Shown here one piece after another: positions 1 to 12,403 of a DNA stretch of 64,000 nucleotides. A model generated the notes under the pieces. It saw only the letters and a program-made list of their open reading frames with translations. It did no database searches and was not told where the DNA came from. The stretch covers positions 310,001-374,000 of the forward strand of contig NZ_FORV01000002.1 of the NCBI RefSeq assembly GCF_900114095.1, in the 5' to 3' direction. Position 1 is the stretch's first letter. Each line of letters opens with the position of its first letter. The translations under genes and the position numbers were made by a program. The stretch is from Sphingomonas sp. NFR04. GTDB lineage: Bacteria > Pseudomonadota > Alphaproteobacteria > Sphingomonadales > Sphingomonadaceae.

Positions 1-1
1 C

Positions 2-70
2 AATGCGTCGCTAGACGCCGCCTTCCAGACGATTGCCAAGCGCGTCGCGATGCTACGGGTCAGCAAATGA
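2..70 (+). CDS. C-terminal end of a TadG-like pilus assembly protein (partial)
   Basis: The first 70 bases carry an open frame that ends at a TGA at 68-70 and encodes a 22-residue tail ending in RVAMLRVSK. TadG-type von Willebrand factor proteins of Tad pilus loci commonly end in a similar FxxIA..xxLRL tail, and the next two genes are TadE-like, so this is most likely the end of tadG. The stop overlaps the next start (AATGA). Only the tail is present, so the identification rests mainly on context. Confidence 0.5.
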   Translation, partial: NASLDAAFQTIAKRVAMLRVSK

Positions 71-642
71 CGCGCCCCCTCGCCTCCGACGAGCACGGCG
101 CCACGCTGGTCGAGTTCGCGATTCTGCTGCCGGTGCTGCTTGGGCTGCTGATGGGGCTGATGGACCTGTGCTACCAGGCCTATGTCCAGGCGGTGCTCGA
201 AGGCGCGGTGCAGAAGGCAGCCCGCGACTCCACCATCGAGGCCGCTGATATCGCCACCATCGACAATCGGGTGATCGCCGCGGTCCGCCAGGTTGCCGGC
301 AAGGCGACCGTCACCCCCAGCCGGCTGTTCTATTCCAGCTTCTCGGTGATCAAGCCCGAGGACTTTGTCGACGGCAACGGCAACAACAAATATGATTTCG
401 GCGAGTGCTTCACCGACATCAACGGCAACGGCCAATGGGACATGGATCCCGGCCGCGCCGGCCAGGGCGGCGCCAGCGACGTGACGATCTACAAGGTCAC
501 AGCGACCTATACGCGAATCTTTCCCGTCGCGCGGCTGATAGGGCTCAGCAACCAGGTGGTGCTCACCGCCGCGACCCGCTTCAAGAACCAGCCCTATGGC
601 ACCCAGTCCATCCCGATGCCGCAGAAGATCTCGTGCTCATGA
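67..642 (+). CDS. TadE-like pseudopilin of a Tad/Flp pilus locus
   Basis: A 191-residue protein with the TadE layout: a short charged N terminus, the motif GATLVEFAILLPVLLGL at about residues 12-28 (a processing-type Glu followed by one transmembrane helix), then an extracytoplasmic domain. TadE/TadF are minor pseudopilins of the Flp/Tad secretion pilus used for surface attachment. Residues about 98-120 are rich in D, G and N (DGNGNNKYDFGE, DINGNGQWD) and resemble calcium-binding loops; that is an inference. The start overlaps the stop of the preceding gene and the stop overlaps the following ATG, so the three genes are translationally coupled. Confidence 0.85.
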   Translation: MTRPLASDEHGATLVEFAILLPVLLGLLMGLMDLCYQAYVQAVLEGAVQKAARDSTIEAADIATIDNRVIAAVRQVAGKATVTPSRLFYSSFSVIKPEDFVDGNGNNKYDFGECFTDINGNGQWDMDPGRAGQGGASDVTIYKVTATYTRIFPVARLIGLSNQVVLTAATRFKNQPYGTQSIPMPQKISCS

Positions 643-1379
643 TCATGCGCCCGCTGCTCCGGCGCCTGATCGCCGCACGCTCCGGCGCCGCCCTGCTCGA
701 ATTCGCGCTCGGGCTGCCGATTGTGCTGACCGCGGGCCTATGGGCGGCCGAGCTGACCAACTACGCGATCACCAACCAGCGGCTCAGCCAGATCGCATTG
801 GCGCTAGCCGACAATGCCAGCCGGGTCGGCGAGTTCAAGGGCACCGGCTTCACCCAGCTGCGCGAAGTCGACCTCAACGACGTGCTGCTTGCCGCGAAGC
901 AGCAAGGCGCTCCGCTCAACCTCACCGCCAACGGGCGCATCACTCTGTCCAGCCTGGAGAATAGCGGCGGCACCCAACGCATCCACTGGCAGCGCTGCAT
1001 CGGGGCGAAGAGCGGCGCCACCTACGACTCGCACTATGGGAAGACGGTGAAGGCGGACGGCGTCACCTATGATCCGGACGCGGGCGTGAACACGGCCAGC
1101 TCGGGCGACAACAGCAGCCAGCACCCCGGCACGCTAGCCCCGAACGGCATGGGCGAGAACGGCGCACAGGTGAGCGCGCCGGCGGATTCCGGGGTCATGT
1201 TCGTCGAGATCAATTATCTCTACACGCCGCTGGTTGGCAAAGGTTGGTTCACCAGCACCAAGACGATGCGCTACGTCGCATCGTTCGTCGTCCGCGATAA
1301 TCGCGATTACGGCCAGGTCTACAATCCAGTGACGACGCCGACGACCAACCGCCTGACCTGCGACCTCTACGGCGCCTGA
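639..1379 (+). CDS. TadE-like pilus assembly protein (second copy)
   Basis: A 246-residue protein starting at an ATG that overlaps the previous stop (ATGA); the same frame is open further upstream, but that part is a shadow of the preceding gene. The N terminus has an arginine-rich stretch and then GAALLEFALGLPIVLTAG, the TadE-type pseudopilin signal and single membrane helix at about residues 17-40. The rest is predicted outside the membrane and has two cysteines (WQRCIG and a terminal TCDLYGA). It is probably the second minor pseudopilin (TadF-like) of the pilus. A terminator-like hairpin follows directly. Confidence 0.82.
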   Translation: MIMRPLLRRLIAARSGAALLEFALGLPIVLTAGLWAAELTNYAITNQRLSQIALALADNASRVGEFKGTGFTQLREVDLNDVLLAAKQQGAPLNLTANGRITLSSLENSGGTQRIHWQRCIGAKSGATYDSHYGKTVKADGVTYDPDAGVNTASSGDNSSQHPGTLAPNGMGENGAQVSAPADSGVMFVEINYLYTPLVGKGWFTSTKTMRYVASFVVRDNRDYGQVYNPVTTPTTNRLTCDLYGA

Positions 1380-1385
1380 CGAAAA

Positions 1386-1419
1386 AGGCCCGCCCGACGG
1401 GGTGTCGGACGGGCCTGTT
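1386..1419. terminator. Rho-independent terminator between convergent genes
   Basis: An inverted repeat GGCCCGCCCGAC / GTCGGACGGGCC (one mismatch, 4-5 base loop) is followed by TGTTTTCT on the plus strand and preceded by GACGAAAAA, which gives a T-run on the minus strand. It lies between the Tad genes and pdhB, which converge, so it can serve both directions. Confidence 0.8.
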
Positions 1420-1439
1420 TTCTGCTCGCTGGCAGAAGA

Positions 1440-2822
1440 TCAGCGATAGGTGACCTTCTTCACGACCGCGACGGCCTTGTCCGCCGTCACCATCGCGAGC
1501 TTCTCGAGGTTCGCCGCGTACGGAAGCGGCACGTCCTCGTTGGTCACGCGCAGCACCGGCGCGTCGAGGTCGTCGAAGCCCTCTTCCATCACGAAAGCGG
1601 CGACTTCCGACGCGATCGAGCAGGTGGGCCAGCCTTCCTCGACCACCACGATGCGGTTGGTCTTCTTCAGGCTCTCCAGCACGGTCTGCTTGTCGAGCGG
1701 GCGAAGCGTGCGCAGATCGATCACCTCGGCGTCGACGCCTTCCGCTGCCAGCTTCTCGGCGGCTTCCAGGGCCACGCCCACGCCGATCGAGTAGCTCACC
1801 AGCGTGACGTCCTTGCCCTCGCGCATGATGCGGGCCTTGCCGATCGGCAGGACGTAATCGTCGAGCTTCGGCACGTCGAAGCTGCGGCCGTACATCAGCT
1901 CGTTCTCGAGGAACACGACCGGATCCTGGCTGCGGATCGCCGCCTTGAGCAGGCCCTTGGCATCGGCCGAGTCATAGGGCGCGATCACGATCAGGCCGGG
2001 GACGCTGGCATACCAGGGGGCATAGTTCTGGCTATGCTGCGCGCCGACGCGGCTCGCCGAGCCGTTGGGTCCGCGGAACACGATCGGGCAGCGCATCTGG
2101 CCCCCGGACATATAGTTGGTCTTGGCCGCCGAGTTGATGATGTGGTCGATCGCCTGCATGGCGAAGTTGAACGTCATGAACTCGATGATCGGCTTCAGGC
2201 CGCCCATCGCCGCGCCGGTGCCGACGCCGGCAAAGCCGTACTCGGTGATCGGCGTGTCGATGACGCGCTTGGGACCGAATTCGTCGAGCAGACCCTGGGT
2301 CACCTTATAGGCGCCCTGATACTCGGCGACTTCCTCGCCCATCACGAAGATGCGCGGATCGCTCCGCATTTCCTCGGCCATCGCGTCGCGCAGCGCTTCG
2401 CGGACCGTGGTCTTCACCATCTCGGTGCCGGCGGGCACGGCGGGATCGGCTGGACGCGTCTTTTCGACGGCGGCGGTCAGCTGGGCGGTGCCGGTTTCCG
2501 GTGCCTTGGCGGGCGCCGGGGTCGGCTCGGTCTGCTGGCTGGCCGGGGCCGGCGCGGCGGCGGCGGTCGAGGCGTCCTCGCCCTCGCCCGCGATCATCGC
2601 GATCACGGTGCCGACCTTCACGTTGTCCGTGCCCTCGGCAACCAGGATCTTGGCAATCGTGCCTTCGTCGACGGCTTCGAATTCCATCGTCGCCTTGTCG
2701 GTCTCGATCTCGGCGAGGATGTCGCCGGATTTCACGACGTCACCTTCCTTGACCAGCCACTTGGCGAGCGTGCCCTCTTCCATGGTCGGCGAGAGCGCCG
2801 GCATCTTGAGTTCGATCGCCAT
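1440..2822 (-). CDS. pdhB: Pyruvate dehydrogenase E1 component, beta subunit, with lipoyl domain
   Basis: A 460-residue protein. Residues 1-80 form a biotinyl/lipoyl domain with the lipoylated lysine in ETDKATME (K43), residues about 85-120 an Ala/Pro-rich linker, and the rest the transketolase-like E1 beta fold ([17 protein letters not shown], then the C-terminal transketolase domain). With E1 alpha it decarboxylates pyruvate and acetylates the lipoyl group on E2. A lipoyl domain fused to E1 beta is typical of alphaproteobacteria. It starts one base after the pdhA stop, so the two form an operon. The E2 and E3 genes are not downstream; Tad genes lie there instead. Confidence 0.97.
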   Translation of the reverse strand: MAIELKMPALSPTMEEGTLAKWLVKEGDVVKSGDILAEIETDKATMEFEAVDEGTIAKILVAEGTDNVKVGTVIAMIAGEGEDASTAAAAPAPASQQTEPTPAPAKAPETGTAQLTAAVEKTRPADPAVPAGTEMVKTTVREALRDAMAEEMRSDPRIFVMGEEVAEYQGAYKVTQGLLDEFGPKRVIDTPITEYGFAGVGTGAAMGGLKPIIEFMTFNFAMQAIDHIINSAAKTNYMSGGQMRCPIVFRGPNGSASRVGAQHSQNYAPWYASVPGLIVIAPYDSADAKGLLKAAIRSQDPVVFLENELMYGRSFDVPKLDDYVLPIGKARIMREGKDVTLVSYSIGVGVALEAAEKLAAEGVDAEVIDLRTLRPLDKQTVLESLKKTNRIVVVEEGWPTCSIASEVAAFVMEEGFDDLDAPVLRVTNEDVPLPYAANLEKLAMVTADKAVAVVKKVTYR

Positions 2823-2823
2823 C

Positions 2824-3873
2824 TCAGTAGGTCTCCACCAGCACGTCGGTATAGAGTTCGGCCGGATCGGGCTCCGGCGTCTGTTCGGCGAAGTCCGCCG
2901 ATTCGTTCACGATCTTGCGGATCTCGGCCTCGAGCGGCTTGAGCTGCTCTTCGGTCACGCCCATCGTCTCGAGCTCGCGCTTCACCGCCTCGATCGGGTC
3001 CGACTTGTCGCGGACCGACTGGACTTCCTCGCGGCTGCGATATTTGGCAGGATCGGACATCGAGTGGCCACGGTACCGGTAGGTCTTCATCTCGAGGATG
3101 ATCGGGCCCTTGCCGGCGCGCACCCAGGCGAGCGCCTCTTCGGCGGCACCGCGGCAGGCGAGAACGTCCATGCCGTCCACCTGGATGCCGGGGATGCGGA
3201 AGCTCTCGCCGCGCTTGTACAGCTGGTCCTCGGCCGAGGAGCGGTTGACGCTGGTGCCCATGGCATACTGGTTGTTCTCGATCACGTAGATGATCGGGAG
3301 CTTCCACAGCTCGGCCATGTTGAACGATTCGTACACCTGGCCCTGGTTCGCGGCGCCGTCGCCGAAATAGGCCATGGCGACGCCGCCATCCTCGTTATAC
3401 TTGTGCGCGAAGGCGAGGCCCGTGCCGAGCGAGACCTGCGCGCCGACGATGCCGTGGCCGCCGTAGAACTTCTTCTCGGTCGAGAACATGTGCATCGAGC
3501 CGCCCTTGCCGCGCGAGATGCCCGCGCCGCGACCGGTCAGCTCGGCCATGATTACCTTGGGATCGATACCGTAGGCGAGCATGTGGCCATGGTCGCGATA
3601 GCCGGTGATCACCGAGTCCTTCTCGCCGTCCAGCGCCGACTGCAGGCCGACCGCAACGGCTTCCTGGCCGATGTAGAGGTGGCAGAAGCCGCCGATGAAG
3701 CCGAGGCCGTAGAGCTGGCCCGCCTTCTCTTCGAAGCGGCGGATCAACAGCATCTGCCGATAGAATTCGAGCAGCTGTTCCTTCGAGGCCTTGAACCGTT
3801 CCGGTTCGCTGGGCCGCTCGCGATTCGGTACGGCGGGTGGGGTCGGTGCGTTGCGTGCCGGTGCTTTGGCCAC
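2824..3873 (-). CDS. pdhA: Pyruvate dehydrogenase E1 component, alpha subunit
   Basis: A 349-residue protein of the E1 alpha family. It has the thiamine diphosphate motif [32 protein letters not shown], and the phosphorylation-loop region [16 protein letters not shown] place the start at a GTG at 3873 because GAGGAA lies about ten bases upstream and the protein then opens with MAKAPARN; the frame is open to 3942, but those extra residues look non-coding. The enzyme oxidatively decarboxylates pyruvate in the dehydrogenase complex. It is followed after one base by pdhB. Confidence 0.96.
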   Translation of the reverse strand: MAKAPARNAPTPPAVPNRERPSEPERFKASKEQLLEFYRQMLLIRRFEEKAGQLYGLGFIGGFCHLYIGQEAVAVGLQSALDGEKDSVITGYRDHGHMLAYGIDPKVIMAELTGRGAGISRGKGGSMHMFSTEKKFYGGHGIVGAQVSLGTGLAFAHKYNEDGGVAMAYFGDGAANQGQVYESFNMAELWKLPIIYVIENNQYAMGTSVNRSSAEDQLYKRGESFRIPGIQVDGMDVLACRGAAEEALAWVRAGKGPIILEMKTYRYRGHSMSDPAKYRSREEVQSVRDKSDPIEAVKRELETMGVTEEQLKPLEAEIRKIVNESADFAEQTPEPDPAELYTDVLVETY

Positions 3874-4019
3874 GATCAGATATTCCTCATCCGGGGAGGG
3901 GAAAGGCGGGTGCCTATACGCGCGTTTTCGCAAAGCTTGCAACCGACGCGCGGGCCAGGCCCACGTTCATCCGCCCTAAGGTGCTCGGCCGTGGCTGGCA
4001 ACAGGTGCCGCTACGGCGA

Positions 4020-4340
4020 TCACTTCTTGTCGAGCGGGATGATCACTTCGTCGGGGCGGACGACGTTAAGCTGCTTGCGGGCAAGCTCGTCGACCATGTC
4101 GGGATCGGCGCCGTGCTTCGGATCGAGCAGATCGACTCGATTCTTGAGCTCGGCACGCTTCTTGTCGAGCAGCGCATAGTCGCGCTGCTTGGCGGCAAGC
4201 TCGTGCTGCACTTCCTTGGCGGCGACGATCCCGTTGGGCCCCAGAACCGCGTTATAGGCGAAGAAGCCGATGGCGATCAGCGCCGCAGCGGGAAGCCCCG
4301 CGCGGCGCAGCAGCGTGGACATGGGCGAAGCGCGCTTCAT
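4020..4340 (-). CDS. ftsB: FtsB/DivIC-type septum formation initiator
   Basis: A protein of about 106 residues with one membrane helix near the N terminus (AALIAIGFFAYNAVLG) followed by a coiled coil (KEVQHELAAKQRDYALLDKK) and a short charged tail. This is the layout of FtsB, the bitopic division protein that joins FtsL and FtsQ in the divisome. Its place between eno and pdhA matches the common bacterial eno-ftsB order. The exact start is unclear: ATGs at 4340 and 4322 are both possible and neither has a strong ribosome binding site. Confidence 0.88.
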   Translation of the reverse strand: MKRASPMSTLLRRAGLPAAALIAIGFFAYNAVLGPNGIVAAKEVQHELAAKQRDYALLDKKRAELKNRVDLLDPKHGADPDMVDELARKQLNVVRPDEVIIPLDKK

Positions 4341-4396
4341 GCCCGTGTTTTTCGCTGATCGATCGGCTCTTAGCAAGATTGCGGTTCCTACCTAGG

Positions 4397-7098
<2,702 letters not shown>

Positions 7099-7102
7099 CG
7101 CC

Positions 7103-7408
7103 ATGAGCACCGAAACCGAAACCGGATCGCGCCTCACCGAAAACCCCGCGCTGCTGCTCGTCGGCGGCGTCGCGGTGGGCGTGGTGATCGGCATGCTGCT
7201 GCCGCGCTTCGAGCGCGAAAAGGCGGCGCTGGAGCCGATCGGTCGCAAGCTGGCCGACGGCGCCGCCGCCGCGGTGCAGGCCGCCAAGGACAGCGGCCGC
7301 GAGCAGATCGAATCGCTGATCCCGAACAGCGACGCCACCAAGGAACGCGTCTCGGCGCTGTTCGGCACGGTGATCGACGCCGCCAAGGACGCGACCTCGA
7401 AGCGTTGA
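7103..7408 (+). CDS. Small membrane-anchored protein of the YqjD/YqjE-like cluster
   Basis: A 101-residue protein, MSTETETGSRLTENPALLL, with one hydrophobic glycine-rich segment LLVGGVAVGVVIGMLLPRF at about residues 18-37 followed by a charged helical region (LADGAAAAVQAAKDSGREQ). The layout is similar to YtxH/DUF883-like envelope proteins. AAGGA about eight bases upstream supports the ATG at 7103 rather than an in-frame ATG at 7085. It is the last gene of the four-gene cluster; I do not recognise a specific family. Confidence 0.55.
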   Translation: MSTETETGSRLTENPALLLVGGVAVGVVIGMLLPRFEREKAALEPIGRKLADGAAAAVQAAKDSGREQIESLIPNSDATKERVSALFGTVIDAAKDATSKR

Positions 7409-7485
7409 GCCGCCTATAAGGGGGTTGAGTGCGATGCTGCAGTGCCGGTAAGGGCTGCGGCATCCCCCCACCCCCAGGAGGCGCA

Positions 7486-7713
7486 ATGAGCAAGCTTCAC
7501 CTGGTCTTCGGCGGCCGCGTTGCCGATCCGACGACCCTCGATTTCGTCGATCCCTCGAAGCTCGACGTGGTCGGCATCTTCCCCGATTATGCGAGCGCCG
7601 AAAAGGCGTGGCGCGCCGCAGCACAGCGCACGGTCGACGATGCCGAGATGCGCTATGTGGTGGTGCACCTCCACCGCCTGCTCGATCCGGACGTCGAGGC
7701 CGGCAAGGCCTGA
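7486..7713 (+). CDS. DUF4170 domain-containing protein
   Basis: A 75-residue protein, MSKLHLVFGGRVADPTTLDF, with the conserved LDVVGIFPDYASAEKAWR and AEMRYVVVHLHRLLDP. This matches my memory of DUF4170, a small soluble protein found across alphaproteobacteria with no assigned role. A perfect AGGAGG at 7477-7482, four bases before the ATG, decides the start; the frame is open from 7429, but the extra residues look non-coding. It stands alone between the membrane cluster and a palindromic repeat pair. Confidence 0.82.
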   Translation: MSKLHLVFGGRVADPTTLDFVDPSKLDVVGIFPDYASAEKAWRAAAQRTVDDAEMRYVVVHLHRLLDPDVEAGKA

Positions 7714-7766
7714 TCTCCGGGGCGCGACGCGCACTCGCTTGAGTTCGCGCTCGCCCAAACAATCCT

Positions 7767-7863
7767 CGTCATCCCCGCGAAGGCGGGGATCCATTGGCGC
7801 CGATGTCTCGGCTCTTGCTGCGACGCACAGGCGAATGGATCACCGCCTTCGCGGGGATGACGG
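7767..7863. repeat. Pair of inverted REP-like palindromes (copy 1)
   Basis: Two copies of a roughly 28-base palindromic unit face each other: 7767-7794 (core ATCCCCGCGAAGGCGGGGAT) and 7835-7863 in the opposite orientation (ATGGATCACCGCCTTCGCGG). The same pair arrangement recurs at 43051-43147 and 57279-57376, always between genes, like BIME elements. Confidence 0.85.
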
Positions 7864-7891
7864 TGTTTTTGCTGATATTGCAGTCCGCCCT

Positions 7892-8344
7892 TTAGGGCAG
7901 CGGCGCCAGATCGGGCTCCACGAAGCCGCGCCGTGCTTCCACCGAGAATAGCCGCTTACGGCTGTAGAAGCGCAGCGGCCAGTCGCGTCGGCCCATCGGC
8001 GACGCCAGCAAGCCGTTCACCCGCGCGGGCAGATCCCCTTCCCCCGCTTCCGCCAGGAACAGCCGCACCCCCGCAACATAGGCGCGCGTGATCGTGTCGT
8101 GATAGCCGCCATGATCGTCGTTGACGCCGCCCAGGCTCTCGTTGAAGCGGCGGATCAAGCCACCGATCTCGGCATCCACATCCACGTCCGGCCGCTCGGT
8201 CAGCAGGTACAGGCATGCCGCGAGATGCGCCTCGTGCGTCCAGTCCTCGCGCGACAGGGTGCAGGCGAGCAGCCCCTCCCCGATCCGGACGATCGCCGCG
8301 GCGCTGGGGAAGCACCGCGGCGGGAGGTCGGCCGTGTCGCTCAG
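7892..8344 (-). CDS. Conserved hypothetical protein, probable CTG start
   Basis: The only ATG/GTG/TTG start in this frame is a GTG at 8185, giving 97 residues. The open frame upstream, however, reads as convincing protein ([18 protein letters not shown], then [20 protein letters not shown]) that continues smoothly into [20 protein letters not shown]. Like that downstream part, it looks like coding sequence rather than noise. A CTG at 8344 that overlaps the pckA stop (CTGA) would give a 150-residue protein opening [10 protein letters not shown]. The His-rich pattern ([15 protein letters not shown]) suggests a possible metal or ligand site. Function unknown. It follows pckA on the same strand and would be coupled to it. 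Confidence 0.55.
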   Translation of the reverse strand: MSDTADLPPRCFPSAAAIVRIGEGLLACTLSREDWTHEAHLAACLYLLTERPDVDVDAEIGGLIRRFNESLGGVNDDHGGYHDTITRAYVAGVRLFLAEAGEGDLPARVNGLLASPMGRRDWPLRFYSRKRLFSVEARRGFVEPDLAPLP

Positions 8345-9942
8345 GCGAGCGCCCGCACTCTGGGTGCAGCGGCGCGGACGCCCTCCTCGACATGATTCTC
8401 GAACTGCGCGAAATTCTCGACGAACTGGTCGACCAGCCGCTCGGCGGTGGCGTCATAGTCCGCCTTGTCCGGCCAGGTCTCGCGGGGATCGAGAATCGCC
8501 GTGTCCACGCCCGGTACCGCCACCGGCACCTCGAAGCCGAAATAGGGATCGACGCGGAACTCGGCCGTGTTGAGGCTCCCGTCGAGTGCCGCATTGAGCA
8601 ATGCCCGCGTCGCCTTGATCGGCATGCGGTGGCCCACGCCGTACTTGCCGCCGGTCCAGCCGGTGTTGACCAGCCAGCAGGCGACATTGCCCTCGGCGAT
8701 CCGCTTCTTGAGCAGATTGCCATAGACCGACGGGTGCCGCGGCATGAACGGTGCGCCAAAGCAGGTGGAGAAGGTCGCCTCGGGCTCGGTAACGCCGATC
8801 TCGGTGCCGGCCACGCGCGCCGTATAGCCCGAGAGGAAATGGTACATCGCCTGCTCGGGCGTCAGCCGGGCGATCGGCGGGAGCACGCCATACGCATCGG
8901 CGGTGAGGAAGATCATGTTCTTCGGCACCGGTCCGAGATTGTCGGCCGAGGCATTGGGGATGAAGTCGATCGGGTAGGAACCGCGGCTGTTCTCGGCGAG
9001 GCTTGCATCGTCGAGATCGAGCGCGCGCGTCTCGGGATCCATCACCACATTCTCCAGCACCGTGCCGAAGCGCTTGGTGGTGGCGAAGATCTCGGGCTCA
9101 GCCTCCGGCGACAGGCGGATCATCTTGGCGTAGCAACCGCCCTCGAAGTTGAAGACTGCGGTGTCCGACCAGCCATGCTCGTCGTCGCCGATCAGCGTGC
9201 GGCTGGCATCGGCCGACAGGGTCGTCTTACCGGTGCCCGACAGGCCGAAGAAGATCGCGGTGTCGCCTTTGGGGCCGATATTGGCCGAGCAGTGCATCGG
9301 CATGATCCCCTGCTCCGGCAGCAGATAGTTGAGCAGCCCGAACACGCTCTTCTTCATCTCGCCGGCATAGGCGGTGCCGCCGATCAGGATCAGCTTGTCG
9401 GTGAAATTCACCGCGATCACCGTCTCGCCGCGGGTGCCGTGGCGTGCAGGATCGGCACGGAAGCTCGGCAGGTCGATGATTGTGTATTCCGGCACGAACT
9501 CCGCCAGCGCCTCGGCTTCGGGGCGCACCAGCAGCGTGCGGATGAACAGATTGTGCCAGGCCAGCTCGTTGATCACCCGCACCCGCACGCGATGTTCGGG
9601 CTGCGAGCCGCCATAAAGGTCCTGCACGAACAGTTCGTCGCGCTTGCCCAATTCGGCGAGGAAATCGGCCTTGAGCGCGGCGAAATGCGCGGGCGTCATT
9701 GCCTGGTTGGTCTTGCCCCACCAGACGCTGGTCTCGGTCTCGGCATCGCGGACGATGAACTTGTCCTTCGCCGAGCGCCCGGTATGCTTTCCCGTAGCAA
9801 CCACCAGCGGACCTTCGGCGGCCAGGTTGCCCTCGCCGCGACGGATCGCGTGCTCGACCAGCGGCGCGGTAATCAGGTTCCAGTGGAGCGTTGCCGATGT
9901 GGCAATACCCTGCTCGCCAAGACCATGGCGCGACTGACGCAT
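8341..9942 (-). CDS. pckA: Phosphoenolpyruvate carboxykinase (ATP)
   Basis: A 533-residue ATP-type PEPCK, the usual length. It has [16 protein letters not shown] (P-loop), IGDDEHGW (metal-binding kinase-2 region), [18 protein letters not shown] and the [14 protein letters not shown] region with the substrate-binding cysteine. It makes phosphoenolpyruvate and CO2 from oxaloacetate and ATP, the first committed step of gluconeogenesis. The ATG at 9942 is preceded by GAGGAGGG; the frame is open to 10059, but those codons look like leader. It is divergent from chvI-chvG, a common alphaproteobacterial arrangement, and ChvI may regulate it. Confidence 0.97.
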   Translation of the reverse strand: MRQSRHGLGEQGIATSATLHWNLITAPLVEHAIRRGEGNLAAEGPLVVATGKHTGRSAKDKFIVRDAETETSVWWGKTNQAMTPAHFAALKADFLAELGKRDELFVQDLYGGSQPEHRVRVRVINELAWHNLFIRTLLVRPEAEALAEFVPEYTIIDLPSFRADPARHGTRGETVIAVNFTDKLILIGGTAYAGEMKKSVFGLLNYLLPEQGIMPMHCSANIGPKGDTAIFFGLSGTGKTTLSADASRTLIGDDEHGWSDTAVFNFEGGCYAKMIRLSPEAEPEIFATTKRFGTVLENVVMDPETRALDLDDASLAENSRGSYPIDFIPNASADNLGPVPKNMIFLTADAYGVLPPIARLTPEQAMYHFLSGYTARVAGTEIGVTEPEATFSTCFGAPFMPRHPSVYGNLLKKRIAEGNVACWLVNTGWTGGKYGVGHRMPIKATRALLNAALDGSLNTAEFRVDPYFGFEVPVAVPGVDTAILDPRETWPDKADYDATAERLVDQFVENFAQFENHVEEGVRAAAPRVRALA

Positions 9943-10149
9943 GTTCAAACCACCCTCCTCAACCATTGTCGCGCTATTTATATGACAAAGCAGATCATTG
10001 TCTTGCCGCGCAACTTTATTTCGACTCGTCTCCTGACATGCAGGCGCGGAGGGGGTCAATCCGGGTAAGCGTTGTCGGTCGGTTGAGGCGGAAGAAACTT
10101 TGGTCTAACGGGTGTCGATGCTGATTTTGCGCCAGCCCCGGGTAGCAGG
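9943..10149. promoter_or_regulatory. Divergent promoter region between pckA and chvI
   Basis: A 207-base gap between divergent starts that must hold both promoters. It contains an AT-rich stretch around 9976-10020 (for example TATTTATATGACAAAG) unlike the surrounding GC-rich DNA; on the minus strand this offers a TATAAA-like -10. I cannot assign a -35 box or a ChvI site with confidence. Confidence 0.4.
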
Positions 10150-10860
10150 ATGACCGCCACGATCGCGCTGGTCGATGACGACCGCAACATCCTCACCTCG
10201 GTATCGATCGCGCTCCAGACGGAGGGCTTCCTCACCCGCGTCTATTCGGACGGCGAAAGCGCGCTCAAGGCGTTGATCGAGAACCCGCCCGAACTGGCGG
10301 TGCTCGACATCAAGATGCCGAAGATGGACGGGCTGGAGCTGCTCCGCCGCCTGCGCGAGAAAAGCCAGATCCCGGTGATCTTCCTCACCAGCAAGGACGA
10401 CGAGCTGGACGAGGCGCTGGGCCTGGCGATGGGCGCGGACGATTACATCGCCAAGCCCTTCTCGCAGCGGCTGCTGATCGCCCGCATCCGCGCGATACTG
10501 CGCCGCACGGAGACGCCGGTGCCCGTCGTCGAAGGCGCGGCCCCGGCCGAGCCCGCCGAGGCACTCGAGCGCGGCCGCCTGAGCATGGACCCGGCGCGCC
10601 ACAAGGTCACCTGGGGCGGCGTCAACGTGACCCTTACGGTCACCGAATTCCTGATTCTGGAAACGCTCGCCCAGCGCCCGGGCATCGTCAAGACGCGCAA
10701 CCAGCTGATGGACGCGGCCTATCAGGACGACATCTATGTCGACGATCGCACGATCGACAGCCACATCAAGCGCGTCCGCCGCAAGTTCCGGCAGGTAGAC
10801 CCGGAGTTCGACGCGATCGAGACGCTGTATGGCGCGGGCTATCGCTTCTCGGATGAATGA
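10150..10860 (+). CDS. chvI: ChvI-family response regulator
   Basis: A 236-residue OmpR/PhoB-type regulator. The receiver domain (1-120) shows the acidic pocket VDDDR, the phosphorylated Asp in [11 protein letters not shown] (D53), and the Thr/Lys switch residues in FLTSKDDE; the C-terminal winged helix begins near residue 135 and has the [20 protein letters not shown] and [10 protein letters not shown] recognition region. It pairs with the adjacent kinase in the ChvI/ChvG (ExoS) system, which in alphaproteobacteria responds to acid and envelope stress. The kinase gene starts inside its last codons. Confidence 0.93.
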   Translation: MTATIALVDDDRNILTSVSIALQTEGFLTRVYSDGESALKALIENPPELAVLDIKMPKMDGLELLRRLREKSQIPVIFLTSKDDELDEALGLAMGADDYIAKPFSQRLLIARIRAILRRTETPVPVVEGAAPAEPAEALERGRLSMDPARHKVTWGGVNVTLTVTEFLILETLAQRPGIVKTRNQLMDAAYQDDIYVDDRTIDSHIKRVRRKFRQVDPEFDAIETLYGAGYRFSDE

Positions 10861-12403
10861 CGAGCGCGACCTGGCGCTGCGATGGTCGGGCCGGGTCAGC
10901 CTCACGCCGCGGATCCTGGCGGTTAACATCTTCGCGCTGGCGCTGCTGTGCGGCGGCTTCTTCTACCTCGACAGCTATCGCAGCCGCATCGTCGACAGCC
11001 GCGTCGAGCAGACCAGCCGCGAGGTGCGGCTGATCGCGCAGGCGCTGGCCTCGGCCACCGACAAGCGCCGCGACCTGCTGGTGCTCAGCCTCGCCCGCGA
11101 CATGGGCACGCGCATCCGCCTCTACGATCCACAGGGCAAGCTGCTCAGCGACAGCCGCGAACTCGGCCTGCGCAACCTGGTGCTGCGCGATCCGGACAAG
11201 GATCCGGTAGGCCAGACCATCGCGCGCTTCCTCGATGCGGTGATCGACAAGGTCGCCGGCGCCGACCGCGCGCCCTTGTACCGGGAACACGCCCGCGATG
11301 CCGGGCTCGACTGGCCGGACGTGAAGACCGCGCTGGAAACCCACGCCGCCGCCGCGTCGGTCTGGCGCGCCCCCGATCGCACTCCTGTGATCACCGCGGC
11401 GGCGCCAATCACCGGGCTTGGCGTGGTGATGACCGCCTCCAACGCCCGCGACATCACCCAGACGGTGCGGATCGAGCGCTACCGGCTCGGCGTCGTGCTC
11501 GCGATCGTCTCGCTGGTCTCGGTGCTGCTCTCGCTGTTCCTCGCCCGCACCATCGTGCGCCCGCTGCGGCGGCTGGCGCTGGCGGCGATCCGCGTGCGGC
11601 TGGGCCGGGCCCGCGAAGTGGTGGTGCCCCGCCTGCCAGAGCGGCGCGACGAGATCGGCATGCTCGCCCGCGCGCTCTCGGACATGAGCGGGGCACTGCG
11701 CGCCCGCATCGACGCGACCGAAACCTTCGCCGCCGACGTGACCCACGAGCTGAAGAACCCCCTCGCCTCGCTCCGCTCCGCCGTCGAGGGGCTGTCGAAC
11801 GTCAAGGATCCCGCCTTGCGCGACCAGCTGCTCGATATCGTCCGCGACGACGTCCATCGGCTCGACCGGCTGATCACCGACATTTCGGAGGCCTCGCGCA
11901 TCGACGCCCAGCTCAGCCGCACCACCTTCGAGCCGTTCGATCTGGGCGCGTTGATCGCCGCACTGATCGGTCAGCGCGAGACGCGCGGCGTGCCTGGGGA
12001 AATCCGCCTCCGCTTCGATCGCCCGCGCGGGCAATCGATGGAAGTGATGGGGGATCCGACCCGGCTGGAACGCGTGTTCGAGAACCTCATCGAGAACGCC
12101 CTGTCCTTCTCGCCCCCCGGCGGGCTGATCGCCATCTCGGCGCAGGAGGAAGACGAGATGCTCGCCGTCTGGGTGGAGGATGAAGGCCCCGGCGTGCCCG
12201 AGGAAGCGCGCGAGGCGATCTTCCGCCGCTTCCACTCGGTCCGCCCCTCGGCCGAGGCGTTCGGCCAGCATTCCGGCCTCGGGCTTGCCATTGCCCGCAC
12301 CATCGTCGAAGGCCATCAGGGAAGCATCATCGTGGAATCGCGGGAGGATCGATCGCAGGGCGCACGCTTCGTGGTGCGGCTGCCCTTGGCGGCCCGCGCA
12401 TGA
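10853..12403 (+). CDS. chvG: ChvG-family sensor histidine kinase
   Basis: A 516-residue membrane kinase. Transmembrane helices lie at about residues 19-40 and 210-235, enclosing a periplasmic sensor of about 170 residues; then come HAMP ([18 protein letters not shown]), the phosphoacceptor box [16 protein letters not shown] box [10 protein letters not shown] and ATP-lid boxes [11 protein letters not shown] and HSGLGLAIA. The ATG at 10853 overlaps the end of chvI, so the pair is coupled. ChvG senses envelope conditions and phosphorylates ChvI. Its stop overlaps the rapZ start directly; in many relatives an hprK gene lies at that junction and here it does not. Confidence 0.93.
   Translation: MNDERDLALRWSGRVSLTPRILAVNIFALALLCGGFFYLDSYRSRIVDSRVEQTSREVRLIAQALASATDKRRDLLVLSLARDMGTRIRLYDPQGKLLSDSRELGLRNLVLRDPDKDPVGQTIARFLDAVIDKVAGADRAPLYREHARDAGLDWPDVKTALETHAAAASVWRAPDRTPVITAAAPITGLGVVMTASNARDITQTVRIERYRLGVVLAIVSLVSVLLSLFLARTIVRPLRRLALAAIRVRLGRAREVVVPRLPERRDEIGMLARALSDMSGALRARIDATETFAADVTHELKNPLASLRSAVEGLSNVKDPALRDQLLDIVRDDVHRLDRLITDISEASRIDAQLSRTTFEPFDLGALIAALIGQRETRGVPGEIRLRFDRPRGQSMEVMGDPTRLERVFENLIENALSFSPPGGLIAISAQEEDEMLAVWVEDEGPGVPEEAREAIFRRFHSVRPSAEAFGQHSGLGLAIARTIVEGHQGSIIVESREDRSQGARFVVRLPLAARA

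Noticed and set aside
2350..4179. 609-codon plus-strand open frame across pdhB and pdhA
   Set aside because: Antisense shadow of two well-recognised genes; it crosses their junction with no start signal of its own.
8215..10068. 617-codon open frame on the plus strand opposite pckA
   Set aside because: pckA on the minus strand has all family motifs; the plus-strand translation shows no domain, and it mirrors the codon pattern of the real gene.
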